Origin: Capniomyces stellatus
Lineage: Eukaryota; Kickxellomycota; Harpellomycetes; Harpellales; Legeriomycetaceae
Direction of reading: 5' to 3'
NCBI GenBank assembly: GCA_001661515.1
Contig: LUVW01000028.1
Coordinates: 228,078 to 292,077 of the forward strand
Length of the DNA: 64,000 bases
Position 1 is the stretch's first letter; every line of letters starts with the position of its first letter. The notes beneath the pieces are model-generated. The model was not told where the DNA came from and searched no databases. It worked only from the letters and a program-made list of their open reading frames with translations. The position numbers and the translations under genes were made by a program. Below, piece by piece: positions 1-12,024 of this stretch.

Positions 1-362
1 CTACTTTCTGAGCTATCTTCGGAACTTGATCCAGAGTCAGAGTCGTATTCCTGCATGCCACTACCTGCATAAGTTTCCATAGAGTTGGTAGAGTCGGGAG
101 TGCTGCCAAAACTCAGCTTTAATGTGTTTTTTGTGGGTTCTTTGTACGACAATCTTTGTGTCTGTGTATCTGTGATTGCTTGGACGCCATTCCTTTGCTT
201 ACCCACTGCCATTAGTCTGTTCTGAAGGGTATTCGACTCTGGTAAAACTTGATACGCTGTAGACTTTTGCAGGTAGTAAGCAGCGCCGTCGTAGTCTCTC
301 TCGTCGTACCTTGATTGAGCTCGTTTCAAGTTATACTTTGCTTTATCAGACCTGGAATACAT
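1..362 (-). CDS. 5' part of an unrecognised gene (cut by window edge)
   Basis: An open frame on the minus strand starts at the ATG at 362-360 and stays open to base 1, giving about 120 residues with no stop. The first 50 residues look like a charged helical segment with several Tyr (KAKYNLKRAQSRYDERDYDG, then AAYYLQKSTAYQVLPE), similar in feel to a TPR or MIT-like helical hairpin. After that come a basic Gln/Thr-rich linker and a Ser/Asp/Glu-rich acidic stretch ending DSGSSSEDSSES at the window edge. No catalytic motif is visible. I do not recognise the family. The N-terminal helix pair followed by a linker could precede a J-domain or similar module beyond the edge, but that is a guess. Its 5' side faces the 2.5 kb spacer before RPL16. 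Confidence 0.6.
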   Translation of the reverse strand, partial: MYSRSDKAKYNLKRAQSRYDERDYDGAAYYLQKSTAYQVLPESNTLQNRLMAVGKQRNGVQAITDTQTQRLSYKEPTKNTLKLSFGSTPDSTNSMETYAGSGMQEYDSDSGSSSEDSSES

Positions 363-2910
363 TGTTGTATTTGACTCTGTTTTTTTTTATACTGCGAATA
401 TCACTGCTGTTGTTGATATCACTCGATGATGCGGTCGTAATATACTGGTTAACCAAGTGCGGTAAATAAATTGCTGCTATGCCTTGGTTTATATTTTAGT
501 TGGAGCAAATTGTAAAAAGGGTTTTGAAATCTAGTCATATGTTATTTTGTCTTTTATTACTAATAGCATGATTCTTATCAGTCAGTTATATTTCAATTTA
601 AACGTTTCAATTATTGCATCAAGCCAAATCGATTCTATTAATAGAACAAAGAATTGCCAATAGTATTTATGGGTTTTATTATTTATCCCAATTGAATTCA
701 AATTTAAGCAATGTAGAAAATCAAGGTTGATATTCATGGCAACAGCTTCTGATTGGCCTGTAGCTTTCCAGCATCTACTGTGGCCAATAACTCGCACGTA
801 TTTCTTTTTGTAAGTACGCAATTAACAAACCTCTACGTTGGATATTGTTGAAGGCACTTTGGGAGATGGGAGGGAAGTAGGGCTTTGGGAGTTCAACTGA
901 CATTTAAGCCATATCTAGCAGTGCTGCACAAATATCACGCAACAATAAGACCAAAGGAGCTCTTGGACAATAGAAACTCGGCTGTATTGCAATTCCAGTA
1001 AACTTGGCTGATATACAAGTTTGTAACAAAAAAAATCAAACGCTGTGCAAAAAAAAAAAAAAAAAAAAAAANNNNNNNNAAAAAAAAAAAAAAAAAAACA
1101 AAATGCAAGAATACAGTTTGTGTTTTAAAACTATTGATAGTAAATGCGGGTATGCGGGCTAGCATTGCCATACGCATAGACCCAAGGGTATGTTAGTTTT
1201 TGACTTGTACGGTTGTTTCTCGAACATAGTTTAGAGAGCTTCTTTGTTGGTGTTAAAAGAAGATATTGACAAGGACAGTTTGGTATTGGTATTTGAAACA
1301 TGAGCTGGATAACAGTACGATTTAAACAGATATTCAAGCAAAACCTAATCGTTTAGTCAGCTATTGATATCTTGGGCAGAGCCTTAAAATTTGATTAAGG
1401 GAAGACTTTAAAGGATATGCTAATTGATACGGTTAAAGGGTTGAAAGCGAGCAAACTGTTATTGGCTAGAGCAACCAAGTAGGGTACAAAAAATGAAAGC
1501 GGAGAAAAGGTAAGGGGGGATTAAACTAATTGAGGAATAGAGTTTTTACTAGATAAATAAAAGGTAGACGGAATTAAGGTTTTTTTTTGCCATTAAAAAA
1601 ACAGAAATCAGTGGCAAATAGGAAAGCAGAATGAAGAAAGACGGAATAGAATAACAGAATTGAAATAAAAAATGAACAAAGGAAAAAAAGTAAATCTACT
1701 AGGGGAGGGTAGAAATCACTTTTCTAAAAAAAGTCAGAAATAATGAGATGGTTGGTAAAAAGCAGGGTAGTATAACGAAAAAAAAATAAAAAAGAAGGGA
1801 GAGGGAGTGGAGGGAAGGGGGGGGGGGTGGATGAGAGGGTGCTTTAATTCTTCGAGTTTTTTTTTTCCTTCCTTTTTTCACAAAGGTTGATTGAAGAGAA
1901 AAAAGTACGATTAAAAAAAAAGATAAAAAAATAAAAAAAAAGTAAAACACGAGAAGGGTGAATAAATGTCAAAATACTAACTTTGATTTGCTGAAATTTA
2001 CATAATTGAGGTAAAATGGGTTGCTTTTTTTCTCGTGACAAGGGTGTTAAACAATTTGAATAAAACGGTTGCTTTTTTTTTGTTGCAACAGAGATTGTAG
2101 AAATCCCTCTACCATTAATCTAAGATAAAAATAAAATTGTAGAAATCAAATGTTGGGGTTCAAAAAATACAATAAAAAAGAAATTGAAAAAAATAAAAAA
2201 AAGGCTTTGGAATAACTTTGTTTTAAGAGTAAAATGACCATTCGTTTAGAATAAATATGCAGTGAAGGGGGGACATTTACAATTCTAGTTCCTAGCAATT
2301 GAGCAGAATAGGTCTGTTTAAACAATATAATTTATGTTTTTGAAGGAGCTAATTATATTGGCCAAATTAAAACCAATTCCTTTCATGATATTCAAATTTA
2401 AAGAAGAAAGGAAAAAAAAAAAAAATGCACCTAGCAAAAGGGGTTTTGGTTACTATCCAAATTAAATGCACCAATGCTGCGTTGGCAAAAATTGCCCATT
2501 ACATGCCTCAACTAAAACAAAGCTGACTGAAAAAAAAAAGCAAGCTTCAAGGCGTTTTTAAAAAAAGGGAAAGGGTGTAATTTACTTTATTTCACATTAT
2601 TTTATTTCATATTATTTTATTTTGATAGTTTTGTAACTATAAATATTTACGCTATTTAATTTTTCGTTCAAACAATCACCAATTACAAATGATATATAAA
2701 GACCAAAAGTCCAGAGCTCTGTTATACATCGACAATATAAACCCAATATAATTATTATTTCCACTTTAAACTTGGTCGAGCCAAATTCGAGTTTCCATAG
2801 AGTAGAATATATACTGAATATACTTCTAAAGACATACTTGATTTTTGACAAACCCGTCCTATTCTAGTACCAACCACCACTATACAAGCCTAGCAGCTAA
2901 ACTATTTAAC
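363..2910. other. AT-rich intergenic spacer with one N gap
   Basis: About 2.5 kb between two divergent genes. It holds many A, T and G homopolymers, including an A tract around an 8-base N run (1072-1079) and a G10 run near 1818. Only short, low-complexity open frames are present, and I see no RNA gene. Confidence 0.6.
1072..1079. other. Assembly gap (8 N) in poly-A
   Basis: The N run is flanked by long A homopolymers. Confidence 0.95.
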
Positions 2911-3807
2911 ATGAGTTATAATTTTGAAAACGTAAGTTCCACCCCCCCCCCTCCATCTATTTTACTTGTCAGTTTATCAACTCGAGTTGGATTTATAAAG
3001 TTGAACCTAAAACTGCAACCATTGCTTTGAGGTAACTCTTGAGCATTTTTTTGCTTCAGGGTTGAGCTTTATGAATCCAATTTGACTTGACTCGACCTGA
3101 CTTTTTTTTATATTTATTATTCCAACTGAGTTTAATTGTCAAGTTCACGTAGACAGAAAGATATTTACTAACATGAATTTGCTCTGTTTTGATAAACGGG
3201 AAACTTTAAAATATAGACATACCTTATTGATGCTAAGGGTCATCTCCTCGGTCGCTTGGCTTCAACAGTATCAAAGATGCTTTTGAACGGACAAAAGGTT
3301 GTTATTGTCCGTTGCGAAGAAATGAACATCTCAGGATCGTTCTTCCGCAACAAGATCAAGTTCAACGGCTACTTGCGCAAGCGTTGTCTCGTCAACCCAA
3401 CTCACGGACCAATCCATTTCAGAGCTCCATCAAGAATGTTCTACCGTGCCATCCGTGGTATGGTTCCACACAAGACTTCCCGCGGAGCTGCTGCTCTTGA
3501 GCGTCTTAAGGTATTCGAGGGAATCCCACCACCATTTGACAAGCAGAAGCGTATGGTCATCCCACAGGCACTCAGAGTATTGAGATTGAAGCCAGGACGT
3601 AAATTCACCACTCTCAACAGACTATCTGTTGAATTCGGCTGGAAATACAACAATGTTCTCCAAACTCTTGAGACCAAGAGAAAGGTCAGATCCCACGCTT
3701 TCTACGAGCGCAAGAAGGCTTTGGCCAATCTCCGCAATAAGGCTATTGTTGCCAGTGCAAGTCAACTCACTTCTATTAGATCTGAACTTGCTTCATTAGG
3801 ACATTAA
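2911..3807 (+). CDS. RPL16: 60S ribosomal protein uL13 (RPL16 / L13a)
   Basis: Large-subunit ribosomal protein uL13 (yeast Rpl16, human L13a), a cytoplasmic 60S component. Two exons: 2911-2931 (ATG plus six codons, MSYNFEN) and 3217-3807, giving about 203 residues, close to the 199 of yeast Rpl16. The intron (2932-3216, 285 nt) has a GTAAGT donor and a TATAG acceptor, and the frame closes exactly. Exon 2 opens with [16 protein letters not shown], the conserved uL13 N-terminus. Further on come [39 protein letters not shown] and [16 protein letters not shown], all hallmark blocks. The tiny first exon is typical of fungal ribosomal protein genes. The intron carries a C10 run just after the donor. 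Codon use is more C-rich than in its neighbours, as expected for a highly expressed gene. Confidence 0.97.
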
Positions 3808-4068
3808 GTAATGTATATAGTATCAATTAACGTCTCTCATCTCGCAATTTATACATTATTTGCTTTCTTTTTTTTATCTTAGTCTTTACACACAAAATCA
3901 ACCAACTCCTTTATAGTTTCTTTTTTTTCACCATTATACTCTATACTATTTTTTCTCTAATTTCTACCGTTGTATTTATTATTTTGATTTTTTCCCTTTA
4001 ATATAAATAAACATATTAACAATAGCTATTAGACACGCTGACATTTAGAAAAAGCTCAATTGCAGTCC

Positions 4069-5372
4069 CTATTCATCCACCGCCTCCTGTTCTGCAAAAG
4101 GGATCTTTTGGCCCGAAGCACGCGACATTCGCAACATAAATCCCGAGTCTACACTCTCCCCTGTTATATCCCCAACAAAATGTGCCATATCCGAGTAGCT
4201 GAATTCTGTCAATGCTCTGGGACCCCAACTGTACTCAAAAGTATTATCAAACAGATTGTTCGCTTGGTTGTCTTGGTTCGATGTCCTTTGGGTAGTGGCC
4301 GGATTTCTGTTTGCTGCTGTGGCTCCAAATGCCTCCAGCTTAACCAGATACTCTAATCTTGTCATGTAGATAATTAGCTCAATCGCTTTTGATTGGAGAT
4401 CCGATTGCTGGATGTTGTCTAGAATTTTTAGCTCTGGCAGCTGTAGTTGCTCAATTCTTGTCAGCAATGACTCTATTTACCCCGTTTGTTGACCAAAATA
4501 GCATCAATCATTAATCATCGAATAAAAGTAAAAACAGCAAAGGCAAGAGCAAGAGTAAAATCTGTGCTGTTAGTTGTGCCATCAAAATAAACTACACACT
4601 GGGCCACATTGACTAAATCCAATTCATTGGAAACCAGGACCTAACCCCCCCCCCCCTCTCCCCCTAATAGTTTCGAACCAACATAGTTTGACTTTTACCT
4701 GCTGATACAACTCCCTGCGACAAGAAAATAATACTCAAAACCACGGTAACTACTCCATTTAGAACCTCATCTTCGGAATTCCATTTTACGGGGTACAACT
4801 TTCGCTCCTCCAAACCAATAACACTCCTCAAAATATATTTACCACTAGTGTTATTTGTAGCTCTTTTTTCTAAAGTTAAATGGTTAATTGGAACAAACAA
4901 TCAGAATTTTATTATATTTTTTTTGTCAAATTCTTTTGTGCTATTTTGGTCTTACAACTCAATAATTCCGTGCATTTAACTTTCTCTCTGTGCATAACAC
5001 CACTCCCGGCACTATACAGTACTTACTAGCAGCGTTTCTTTTCCGTAGAGGCAGCTCGACCATTTCGTACCCAAAAACCTTATTTAAATGGAGTTGTGCT
5101 AATGCAAACACATCTTTAAACGTTACATTTAAATGTGTCCCTAAAACTATTAACATCACACTGTTTTAACCACTAACCTATGTCGGTATATACTAGCCAC
5201 CAGCAACAACCAGCAATAACCTGCTCAATATTTTTTTCAATTGACATCTAGACCGCCCATTTTACATACCTTTTTCTTTTATATCTTCTCTCTTTAGCGG
5301 TTTTCTGCTATTTTCGTATGATAATGCAAGTCTAACTAGATTTATAGCCGCCCGTTTTATATTCTCCGACGC
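4069..5372 (-). CDS. NSE3: SMC5/6 complex subunit NSE3 (MAGE domain)
   Basis: Likely the MAGE/KITE-fold subunit Nse3 of the SMC5/6 DNA-repair complex, which pairs with Nse1 and Nse4. Visible minus-strand exons: 5372-5270 (LVRLALSYENSRKPLKRED, the start of the MAGE domain), 5160-5027 (FKDVFALAQLHLNKVFGYEM), 4869-4699 (GKYILRSVIGLEE and VTVVLSIIFLSQGVVSA, the second winged helix), and 4472-4069 (TRLEYLVKLE and YSWGPRALTEFSYSDM, the MAGE 'WGPRA' signature). The last two introns close in phase (5026-4870 and 4698-4473). The first visible junction, 5269-5161, does not close: exon 5372-5270 leaves one base, while the next exon needs two. So either an acceptor is misplaced or a base is wrong. The start codon is not resolved; a short exon near 5435 is possible. 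The gene converges on RPL16. Confidence 0.82.
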
Positions 5373-7891
5373 CTACTTGAACCAATTAGTCCAAATTTCA
5401 CCATTTACAAAAGTTCAACAGAATGCTCATTCTAATACCATGGTGCAGCGTTTGTCGTAAACACTTTGTGACAAGCAGTTTTGTTCCACAATTTATTTTT
5501 CTGGTCTTTACCTCGATTGTATCCATTTTCGCTCTGGTGTTACTTCTCTTCTGCTTTATTTCACTATTTCTTTACCGCTTTTTTACTGCTTTGTTACTTT
5601 GTTGTGTGTTTATGTATTTATGCCCTATTTCTACTTTTCTACTCCTTATCGGCTTTAGTGTTGTTTGGTACGCAGAAATTTATAAATCGAATCGTGTTTT
5701 TATCGCACTAAAGCTGAGAAGTGCAAAAAAGTTGAAATATCCACAACTTGTGTTTTTTTTTTTTTTTCTTTTTGATGACTTGTAAATCAACATCCAATTT
5801 CTTTTATTAGTAAAAGATTTTGATGTTGAAATAAATAAAACTCTTCAATAAATAAATAAAAACATTTCTAGCCATTTAGATACTAGCAATATGAACTAAA
5901 AAAAAGATTCAATCGGTCAAAATCCGCAATTTTTCCCACCTTTTTTTCACAACTTTTTGCAAAAAAACAAAAATAAAACATTTAAAACGTAAACACCAGG
6001 AAATAACATGGACAAATATGTACACAAACGATACATTAACGTTTAAAGGACTGGTTTCACACTTATTATAACCAGGACCAACTGCACCATTTGGTAAATT
6101 AATAAGGAAAGTGACATAGACATTGAGCTTTCATGCCACGCTAATAAAAGTAATTGCGTTTTACTGACTTATAAACGCCAAACTGTGGCCGATATGATTT
6201 ACTCTAGTGTTATTTCCAGGAAAAGCCAAGTTTGTCGGTTTCACTTTGGAGTCTAGTTTATAAATGGGAATTGAATGATATATTTGAGTCTCAATCTCAA
6301 AACAAACTCTGATTTAAACATGAAATACAGTGATTTTGGTCAATGGTTTGGTGATTATATCGAAAAGACCAAAACAAGCATTAACAGGCAGTAAAATCGA
6401 ATAGTAATAATGGCGTTCAAACATCGGAGATGCCCGCTCACGAATTTAATGTATAAACACGTATTTCAATGTATACCAATGCTTTGGTTTTATAACCAGC
6501 AAGGTGTGTTGTAATATAAACATGTGTTACTGCATATTTTAAAATGGTATTCTCTGCTTTAGTTGCTGGATTCTTGTCCACTGAGATTATACGAGTTGTC
6601 GCTATAGTATTTCAAATTTCTTTAATGCCAATAGTATTGGTCAATGAAAATGCAAATACTCAACCCCACTCCACATCAAACAACAAGGATTAATGGCTAT
6701 TTATATGAATAAATTGCAAAAATATATTAAATTATCTTAAATAGTAAGCTCAGTGTCGAATTCATTGTGTCCAATGGAGCACCAACATTATATTAAACGA
6801 ATATAAAATGTGCTGCTTTTGGTGCTAACGCTGGAAAAAAAAAATTCAGAAAAAGAGCTTGAGGTGTTAATAAACCGGAGAAGTGATAAAAACGCTTGCT
6901 CATGTAGATGCCCTTGGCTCAAAGGTTTGCAGCGTAGCACTCAACGCGATGCAACAAATTGCAATATACGCAATACGCCCCGTTGATCAAATGAGCGTGA
7001 TCAGAGCACACTTTGTATCAAGATGTAGAATAATATAACCTAGCCAAATACTGTTGCCAAATTTAGTTGATTTAATAAAATTATTCAGACTTCATAGAAT
7101 TGACTAAAAATAAATACATTTAAAAATAGATTGTGTATTTTAATTTTTTTTTTTAAAAAAAAAGGTAGTAAAGAAAGTGGATATATGTTTATTGCAGCAG
7201 ATTAAGCGCACTCGCTTATTTATACCTTTTTAAACATAAACACATCAAAACTAAACAACTTTAGATAATACATCTAGCAAACAGTATAATTAATACACGG
7301 CACAACTGCCAGCGCAGAGGTATATAGTAAAGCAACAAGTAGAACACATATAACGATTACTTTGTGCTAGTGCTGTCCGAGAATATCGATAACAGACGGT
7401 GTAGGGGCAGAGGTAATACATCATATTTTGACAGTATCCACATATACGCTTTAGAAGTTTACAATATTTGGTTGGTACAGGTCCAGCTCTGTCCGATTAA
7501 AGCGTAGGGCATCGTCTATGTTGCTAAATAACTCAACCTCATAGATTCTTAAACAAAAAATATACCTCGAAATAGATAAAAGCAAGCCAGAAATAAGACG
7601 AAAACAGTGACTATAAATATGGAAGCATAGAGTGTTGGTTTAATTCAGATACTTTTCCAAAACAAAAAAAAATAAGAAAATATTCAAGTACGCCTGGTGC
7701 AATAAAGTCGCCAAGGTATAGAACCAGTGTAGCTTTAAACGAACGTAGTTAATGTTGGCCGTACCAAACTTTATCGAAGCAAGCCAACCCAATAACAAAA
7801 ACAAATATAAAAACAAACATAAAAGCAGAATACAGGAAATAGCTAGAATAAAAAAAAGCAGAAGAGAAAAGTAACCAGTGAATAAAAAGTG
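5373..7891. other. AT-rich intergenic spacer
   Basis: About 2.5 kb between NSE3 and the SH3 membrane-protein gene, containing homopolymers and no convincing gene. The frame at 5423-5785 is a T-rich artefact. Near the right end, an ATG at 7752 opens a 39-codon Lys/Asn-rich frame ending about 20 bases before the next start codon. It could be an upstream ORF in the 5' leader of that gene. Confidence 0.5.
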
Positions 7892-10591
7892 ATGAATATT
7901 CAGAGCGGATTAGGTTCCGATAACTCTGAAAATGACTCGGAAAAGAGAGTAGATAGGCTGATAAACCTGCTGAGCGGTTCTTCGGTTGGCTCAACAGGTC
8001 CAGCTATAGAAAAGGGACAAGAACCAGATTTTAGCGGCCGGCTGCAAAACCAAATGAACCAGGTAGACCAAGACTTCAATAACAATAATGGCCGACAAGG
8101 CGCTCGTGATGTAGTGCAGGAAGAGCAAATAAAGAAGCTAGAGTTGCTTAAGCAGCTGCTAGAGCCACTAAGACAAAAAAATAACCAAAACAACAGACCA
8201 GATAGCCAAGTGGAAGAGCAGCGACCCAACATTCAAATACCCGAGCAGCAAATAAACAGCAGAGCGTTCGAAAATAGCCAAAACAGAGTGACTATAACGG
8301 TTTTTGAAACACCTTCAAACAGAATTGAACCCAAAAATGAGCTAGAACTTGTGACGCTCACGGCTCCTGCAACACCAGTAACCACAGATGTTATGACGAC
8401 ATATGTACCCAACACAAATAAAGAGAACGTTGATGTTAAAAGCCAAAAGATGGTTGTGAAGGTTGTAAAGGACTCGGAAGGGAAGGCTGTGACCGTTATC
8501 GAGCATTACATCCCAGTAAAGGAGCCTATAACAACAGTGGTGAAACCAAACAATGTCAGCAAGCTACTGTCGCCGAGCCCGACAGAGGACGATGATAGTG
8601 ACAATATACTTACCAGCAACGATATATCTGAAAGTGCGGGTATAATCACATTGACAAAAACAACAAGCTTTATAGAAGTCAGGACAGCTGGAAATATACC
8701 AAAGATGCATACAACTGCGACAAACGAATCTTCAGACTCGGCACCAGATAACGGCATTCAAAAGAGTATACTGGCTTTAATAATAGTGTTGGCTATAGGA
8801 TGCATGCTACTTTGTGGCTGGTGTGCTTATGCGTTCAGGAAGAGAAGGAGGAGGAAACACGATTCGACAGAGTTCAGCAAGGATACATTTAGAAACAATA
8901 GGGTAAAAATCAGCAGCGATGATCCTCTAGAAAAAAACAGGTTTATTAGCATGAATGGTCTCCCTTTCATCAAGCAAATGAGTCTAAGCAGCAAACCAAC
9001 AACCAAACACAAGAAAGAAAACGCGTTTTTCAAGCGAAGAACAGAGAACTACTACCCCGAAGCATTAAACAGCTCCGAAGAGAAATACTTACACCAGGGT
9101 AAAGACTTTTACCAAGCCAGACTTGCACCTCAAGAAAGAATGAGCCATCAAGACAAATTTACTCCCCAAGAAAGAACGAGCTATCAAGAGAGAATTACTA
9201 CCCAAGATAGACATACTCCCCAGGAAAGATTTGTCCCCCAAGATATATTTATTCCTCAAGATAGACATACACTTCAAGATAGGCACACTCCCCAGGAAAG
9301 AACAAGTTATCAAGAGAGAAATACTACCCAAAACAGATTTATTCCCCAAGATAGACATACACCTCAAGATAGGCATACACCTCAAGACAGATTTGTTTCC
9401 CAGGATAGATTTATGCCTCAGGATAGGTTTATTCCACAAGTTAGGTATACTCCTCAGGATAGCCAGATTCGATTTGACCGTGATGGCTATAATAATAGGG
9501 GTTTTGCAAAGGATAGGAGCAGTGCTAAAGAGAGGCACAAAAGTGAGCACTTGGAGCAGTTAAGGGCAAGCAACCATGACTCGTTTAGAGAAAGATATGA
9601 TGAAAGCTCCATCAACAGAGTGTTTAGCACTCAATCATACATGATTCCTAAACAGCAAACTCAGAAAAAGAAGGGCTCAAGACTACCGTCTCTAAACCCT
9701 GCACAGATGAACATCAATAGAGAGTATAGCACCTCAAATATCTCTCTACGAAACTCGGCTCCTAAAAACGAAAAGGGTATGCTGGAAATGGTATCTGATA
9801 TGCTGAAAAACAAAGTAGATGAGCTATGGGGAGCTAACAAGAAAGATTCGGTTAGCCTAAATGGCGAGGATTTAGAGAAAATATCTAGTAAAAACTCAGC
9901 ACTTGATCGGCAAAATTCGGTCCGGATTGGTGGCAGAAACAAGTCAGTTAATTCAGGGTATAATCACTACAACCACGTGGTCAATATTTCTAGCGATGAA
10001 GGTGGTTACTCGGAAAGCCAAAGTCTAAGAAAATACAAATCCTTAAAGCACGATCGGAGCTCGCTTAAAGATATGATCAGGGAACTGAACGAACACAAGC
10101 AACAAAAAACAGAAGTGGTAAAAGAAGGGCCATACGACTTGAGCTCAAGCAGCAGTTCGCTTGAGTCTTTCAAAGGTAAACATGTACCGGCTAATTCCGG
10201 CAAAAGGAAAAGCAATGTAAAGTATATAGAGTCTAGTTCGTCGGAGTCAATGATCAACAGATCGATATCAAGCATCAAGGTATTCAAAAATATCAAAAAA
10301 ATTCCGAAAAGCCTTCCCAAAAACTCGAGCAAAGACAGTCTCTCGGAAAAATATGAATTCAGCATCAGACATAAACCACCACTAGGCCCGCTCCGTGCAG
10401 TGGAACCGCACACGCCCGAATTAACAGACGAGTTGGAGTTGGCAATGGGCCAGGTGATTTATGTAATTGGCGAGTTTTCAGATGGCTGGCTTCTGGCGAT
10501 TAACAAAAGCGATAATGATAACATCGGAATGCTCCCAAGAAGGTGTGTATTCCTGACCGACACACCAAGCTCATCTAGAGAAATTCTCTGA
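7892..10591 (+). CDS. Single-pass membrane protein with C-terminal SH3 domain (Fus1-like architecture)
   Basis: A predicted 899-residue protein read without introns from the ATG at 7892 (the preceding GTG is in frame but not needed). Residues 1-290 are polar, Ser/Thr/Asn/Gln-rich and lack an obvious signal peptide. Residues about 291-314 form one hydrophobic segment (ILALIIVLAIGCMLLCGW), followed at once by the stop-transfer run RKRRRRK, which suggests a type I/III orientation with the N-part outside. The cytoplasmic part contains a 6-residue repeat array (PQDRHT/PQERF-like, residues about 412-528) and Ser-rich stretches. It ends in an SH3 domain (residues about 827-889) with ELELAMGQVIYVIGEFSDGW and NIGMLPRRCVFL. 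A type I membrane protein ending in SH3 resembles yeast Fus1, but I see no sequence-level identity. A missed upstream exon carrying a signal peptide is possible, because ATTCAG at 7898-7903 could be an acceptor. Confidence 0.8.
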   Translation: MNIQSGLGSDNSENDSEKRVDRLINLLSGSSVGSTGPAIEKGQEPDFSGRLQNQMNQVDQDFNNNNGRQGARDVVQEEQIKKLELLKQLLEPLRQKNNQNNRPDSQVEEQRPNIQIPEQQINSRAFENSQNRVTITVFETPSNRIEPKNELELVTLTAPATPVTTDVMTTYVPNTNKENVDVKSQKMVVKVVKDSEGKAVTVIEHYIPVKEPITTVVKPNNVSKLLSPSPTEDDDSDNILTSNDISESAGIITLTKTTSFIEVRTAGNIPKMHTTATNESSDSAPDNGIQKSILALIIVLAIGCMLLCGWCAYAFRKRRRRKHDSTEFSKDTFRNNRVKISSDDPLEKNRFISMNGLPFIKQMSLSSKPTTKHKKENAFFKRRTENYYPEALNSSEEKYLHQGKDFYQARLAPQERMSHQDKFTPQERTSYQERITTQDRHTPQERFVPQDIFIPQDRHTLQDRHTPQERTSYQERNTTQNRFIPQDRHTPQDRHTPQDRFVSQDRFMPQDRFIPQVRYTPQDSQIRFDRDGYNNRGFAKDRSSAKERHKSEHLEQLRASNHDSFRERYDESSINRVFSTQSYMIPKQQTQKKKGSRLPSLNPAQMNINREYSTSNISLRNSAPKNEKGMLEMVSDMLKNKVDELWGANKKDSVSLNGEDLEKISSKNSALDRQNSVRIGGRNKSVNSGYNHYNHVVNISSDEGGYSESQSLRKYKSLKHDRSSLKDMIRELNEHKQQKTEVVKEGPYDLSSSSSSLESFKGKHVPANSGKRKSNVKYIESSSSESMINRSISSIKVFKNIKKIPKSLPKNSSKDSLSEKYEFSIRHKPPLGPLRAVEPHTPELTDELELAMGQVIYVIGEFSDGWLLAINKSDNDNIGMLPRRCVFLTDTPSSSREIL
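9121..9477 (+). repeat. Coding 18-bp minisatellite (hexapeptide PQDRHT-like)
   Basis: About 20 degenerate copies of an 18-bp unit encode six residues of the form P-Q-D/E-R-x-x (PQDRHT, PQERTS, PQDRFI). The array is fully in frame within the SH3 membrane-protein gene, in its cytoplasmic part. Confidence 0.85.
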
Positions 10592-12024
10592 TGACCAGTA
10601 GCATTGTCTTACACTTGCAACAAATACATAGAGGTTACTATAGTGTTATTTTTTTTTTAAAAAAAAAAAATTTAAACAATGTACTTGTAGAATTAATAAT
10701 ATACATTTTCAACACCATCTCCAAGATAAATAGTTTGATCATTATTTATGTATACTAGATAATGGCAGCTAGCAAAGTGGTATTAATAGTGTGTTAGTTT
10801 AAAACCAGCTCGATCTCAAATTCAATTCTAAATGTAAAAATACCGCTTGAGCTTGACCAACAAACGATAATGTTTAATATCACGAAAGTTGCAAATACAA
10901 ATACAGCAGCGAACCAAAAATGTTAAAAAATGACACTTTTGTTGTTGGTATCAAAACGTTGGCTCAATTGTATTAGCCGTTTCCATGCTTTTTTTTCACT
11001 TCTATTCTCGCTTTTCTTTTTTTATTCTCACTTTTTTTAAATAGAAAATAGCAAGAATGGCACTTTTCAATCGTTGGTAAGTAAATTTAAAAAAATTTAT
11101 AGTTTAGGAACTATCGCTTAGAAACAGAAATACATTCACAAAAAATTGGGTCAAAATCAAATGCAACTGGTTTGCTTTTGAGCCTGGTGAAGATCCAAGC
11201 AAAGATAAAATAACATTTTTACTCAACTGACCCCAAAAGACACTAAAGAACAAACTGAAATAATTTGATACTATTTTAATATAGCTAACCTGCAAAACTT
11301 TATACATTTATTAACGTTCATATTAATAAATTTCAATAAAATAAAATAAAAAAGAAAATAACATGAATTCAATAAAAAAAATAGCAAGAATTGCAATGCC
11401 AGTATATTTATAGATGGATGGAACATTCTATTAACTTTTACCGAGATAACACTATGTTACCTTTTAAAAAAAGATTCCAGAGCTTTTCAGCTGTAAAAAT
11501 AAAGAAAGAAATCCAACAATGGCTTTTACTTTGGCTTTTGGTTGATGACATACATACTTGGCCGAGTGTATTTCCAGTATCAACATTTGCAAAAAAATGA
11601 GAATCGACTATGCACTTTTTAATTCTAGATCATGTAATGCTCCCCATTCTTTAATATGATCGTTGAAAATAACTGATTTAGTTTCTGTACTACAAACCGC
11701 TTTGTCGGAGAGGTTTCAAGCTTAAGCCAAAATAAAAACCAAAAGCAGTGGGATAATAGTGTCTGTTGAAACGCACTCTTTTGGCATACCGATGATATTA
11801 ATAATTATTTTACCAAAATATATCTGATAAATAATATGTGTATACTAAAAAAAGGCTGTGCATACCAAACACCAATTTGTCTAATATTCTGTAGTCTGTA
11901 AAAAAAAAGTATAAGAAGTTGAACAAAAACATATTATTTTGCAACACAACAACACAACAATTTCCTTAAACAAATCGTGTATTTAACCTTTCAATTAAAG
12001 AACGCAACTAAAATCAAAAACACC
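10592..12024. other. AT-rich intergenic spacer
   Basis: About 1.4 kb with homopolymeric A/T tracts, including a T-run followed by an A-run near 10649-10670, and no supported gene. The right end holds the putative promoter and leader of the Gly/His-rich gene that follows. Confidence 0.55.
11910..11915 (+). promoter_or_regulatory. Candidate TATA element of the first Gly/His-rich gene
   Basis: TATAAG lies about 115 bases before the ATG at 12025. The paralogous gene on the other strand has TATAAAAG at nearly the same distance, which supports a shared promoter layout. Confidence 0.4.

Noticed and set aside
5423..5785. 120-codon hydrophobic open frame with ATG
   Set aside because: Its composition is explained by a T-rich stretch (Phe/Leu/Ser/Cys). 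There are no domains, no conserved pattern, and it sits in the 5' flank of NSE3.
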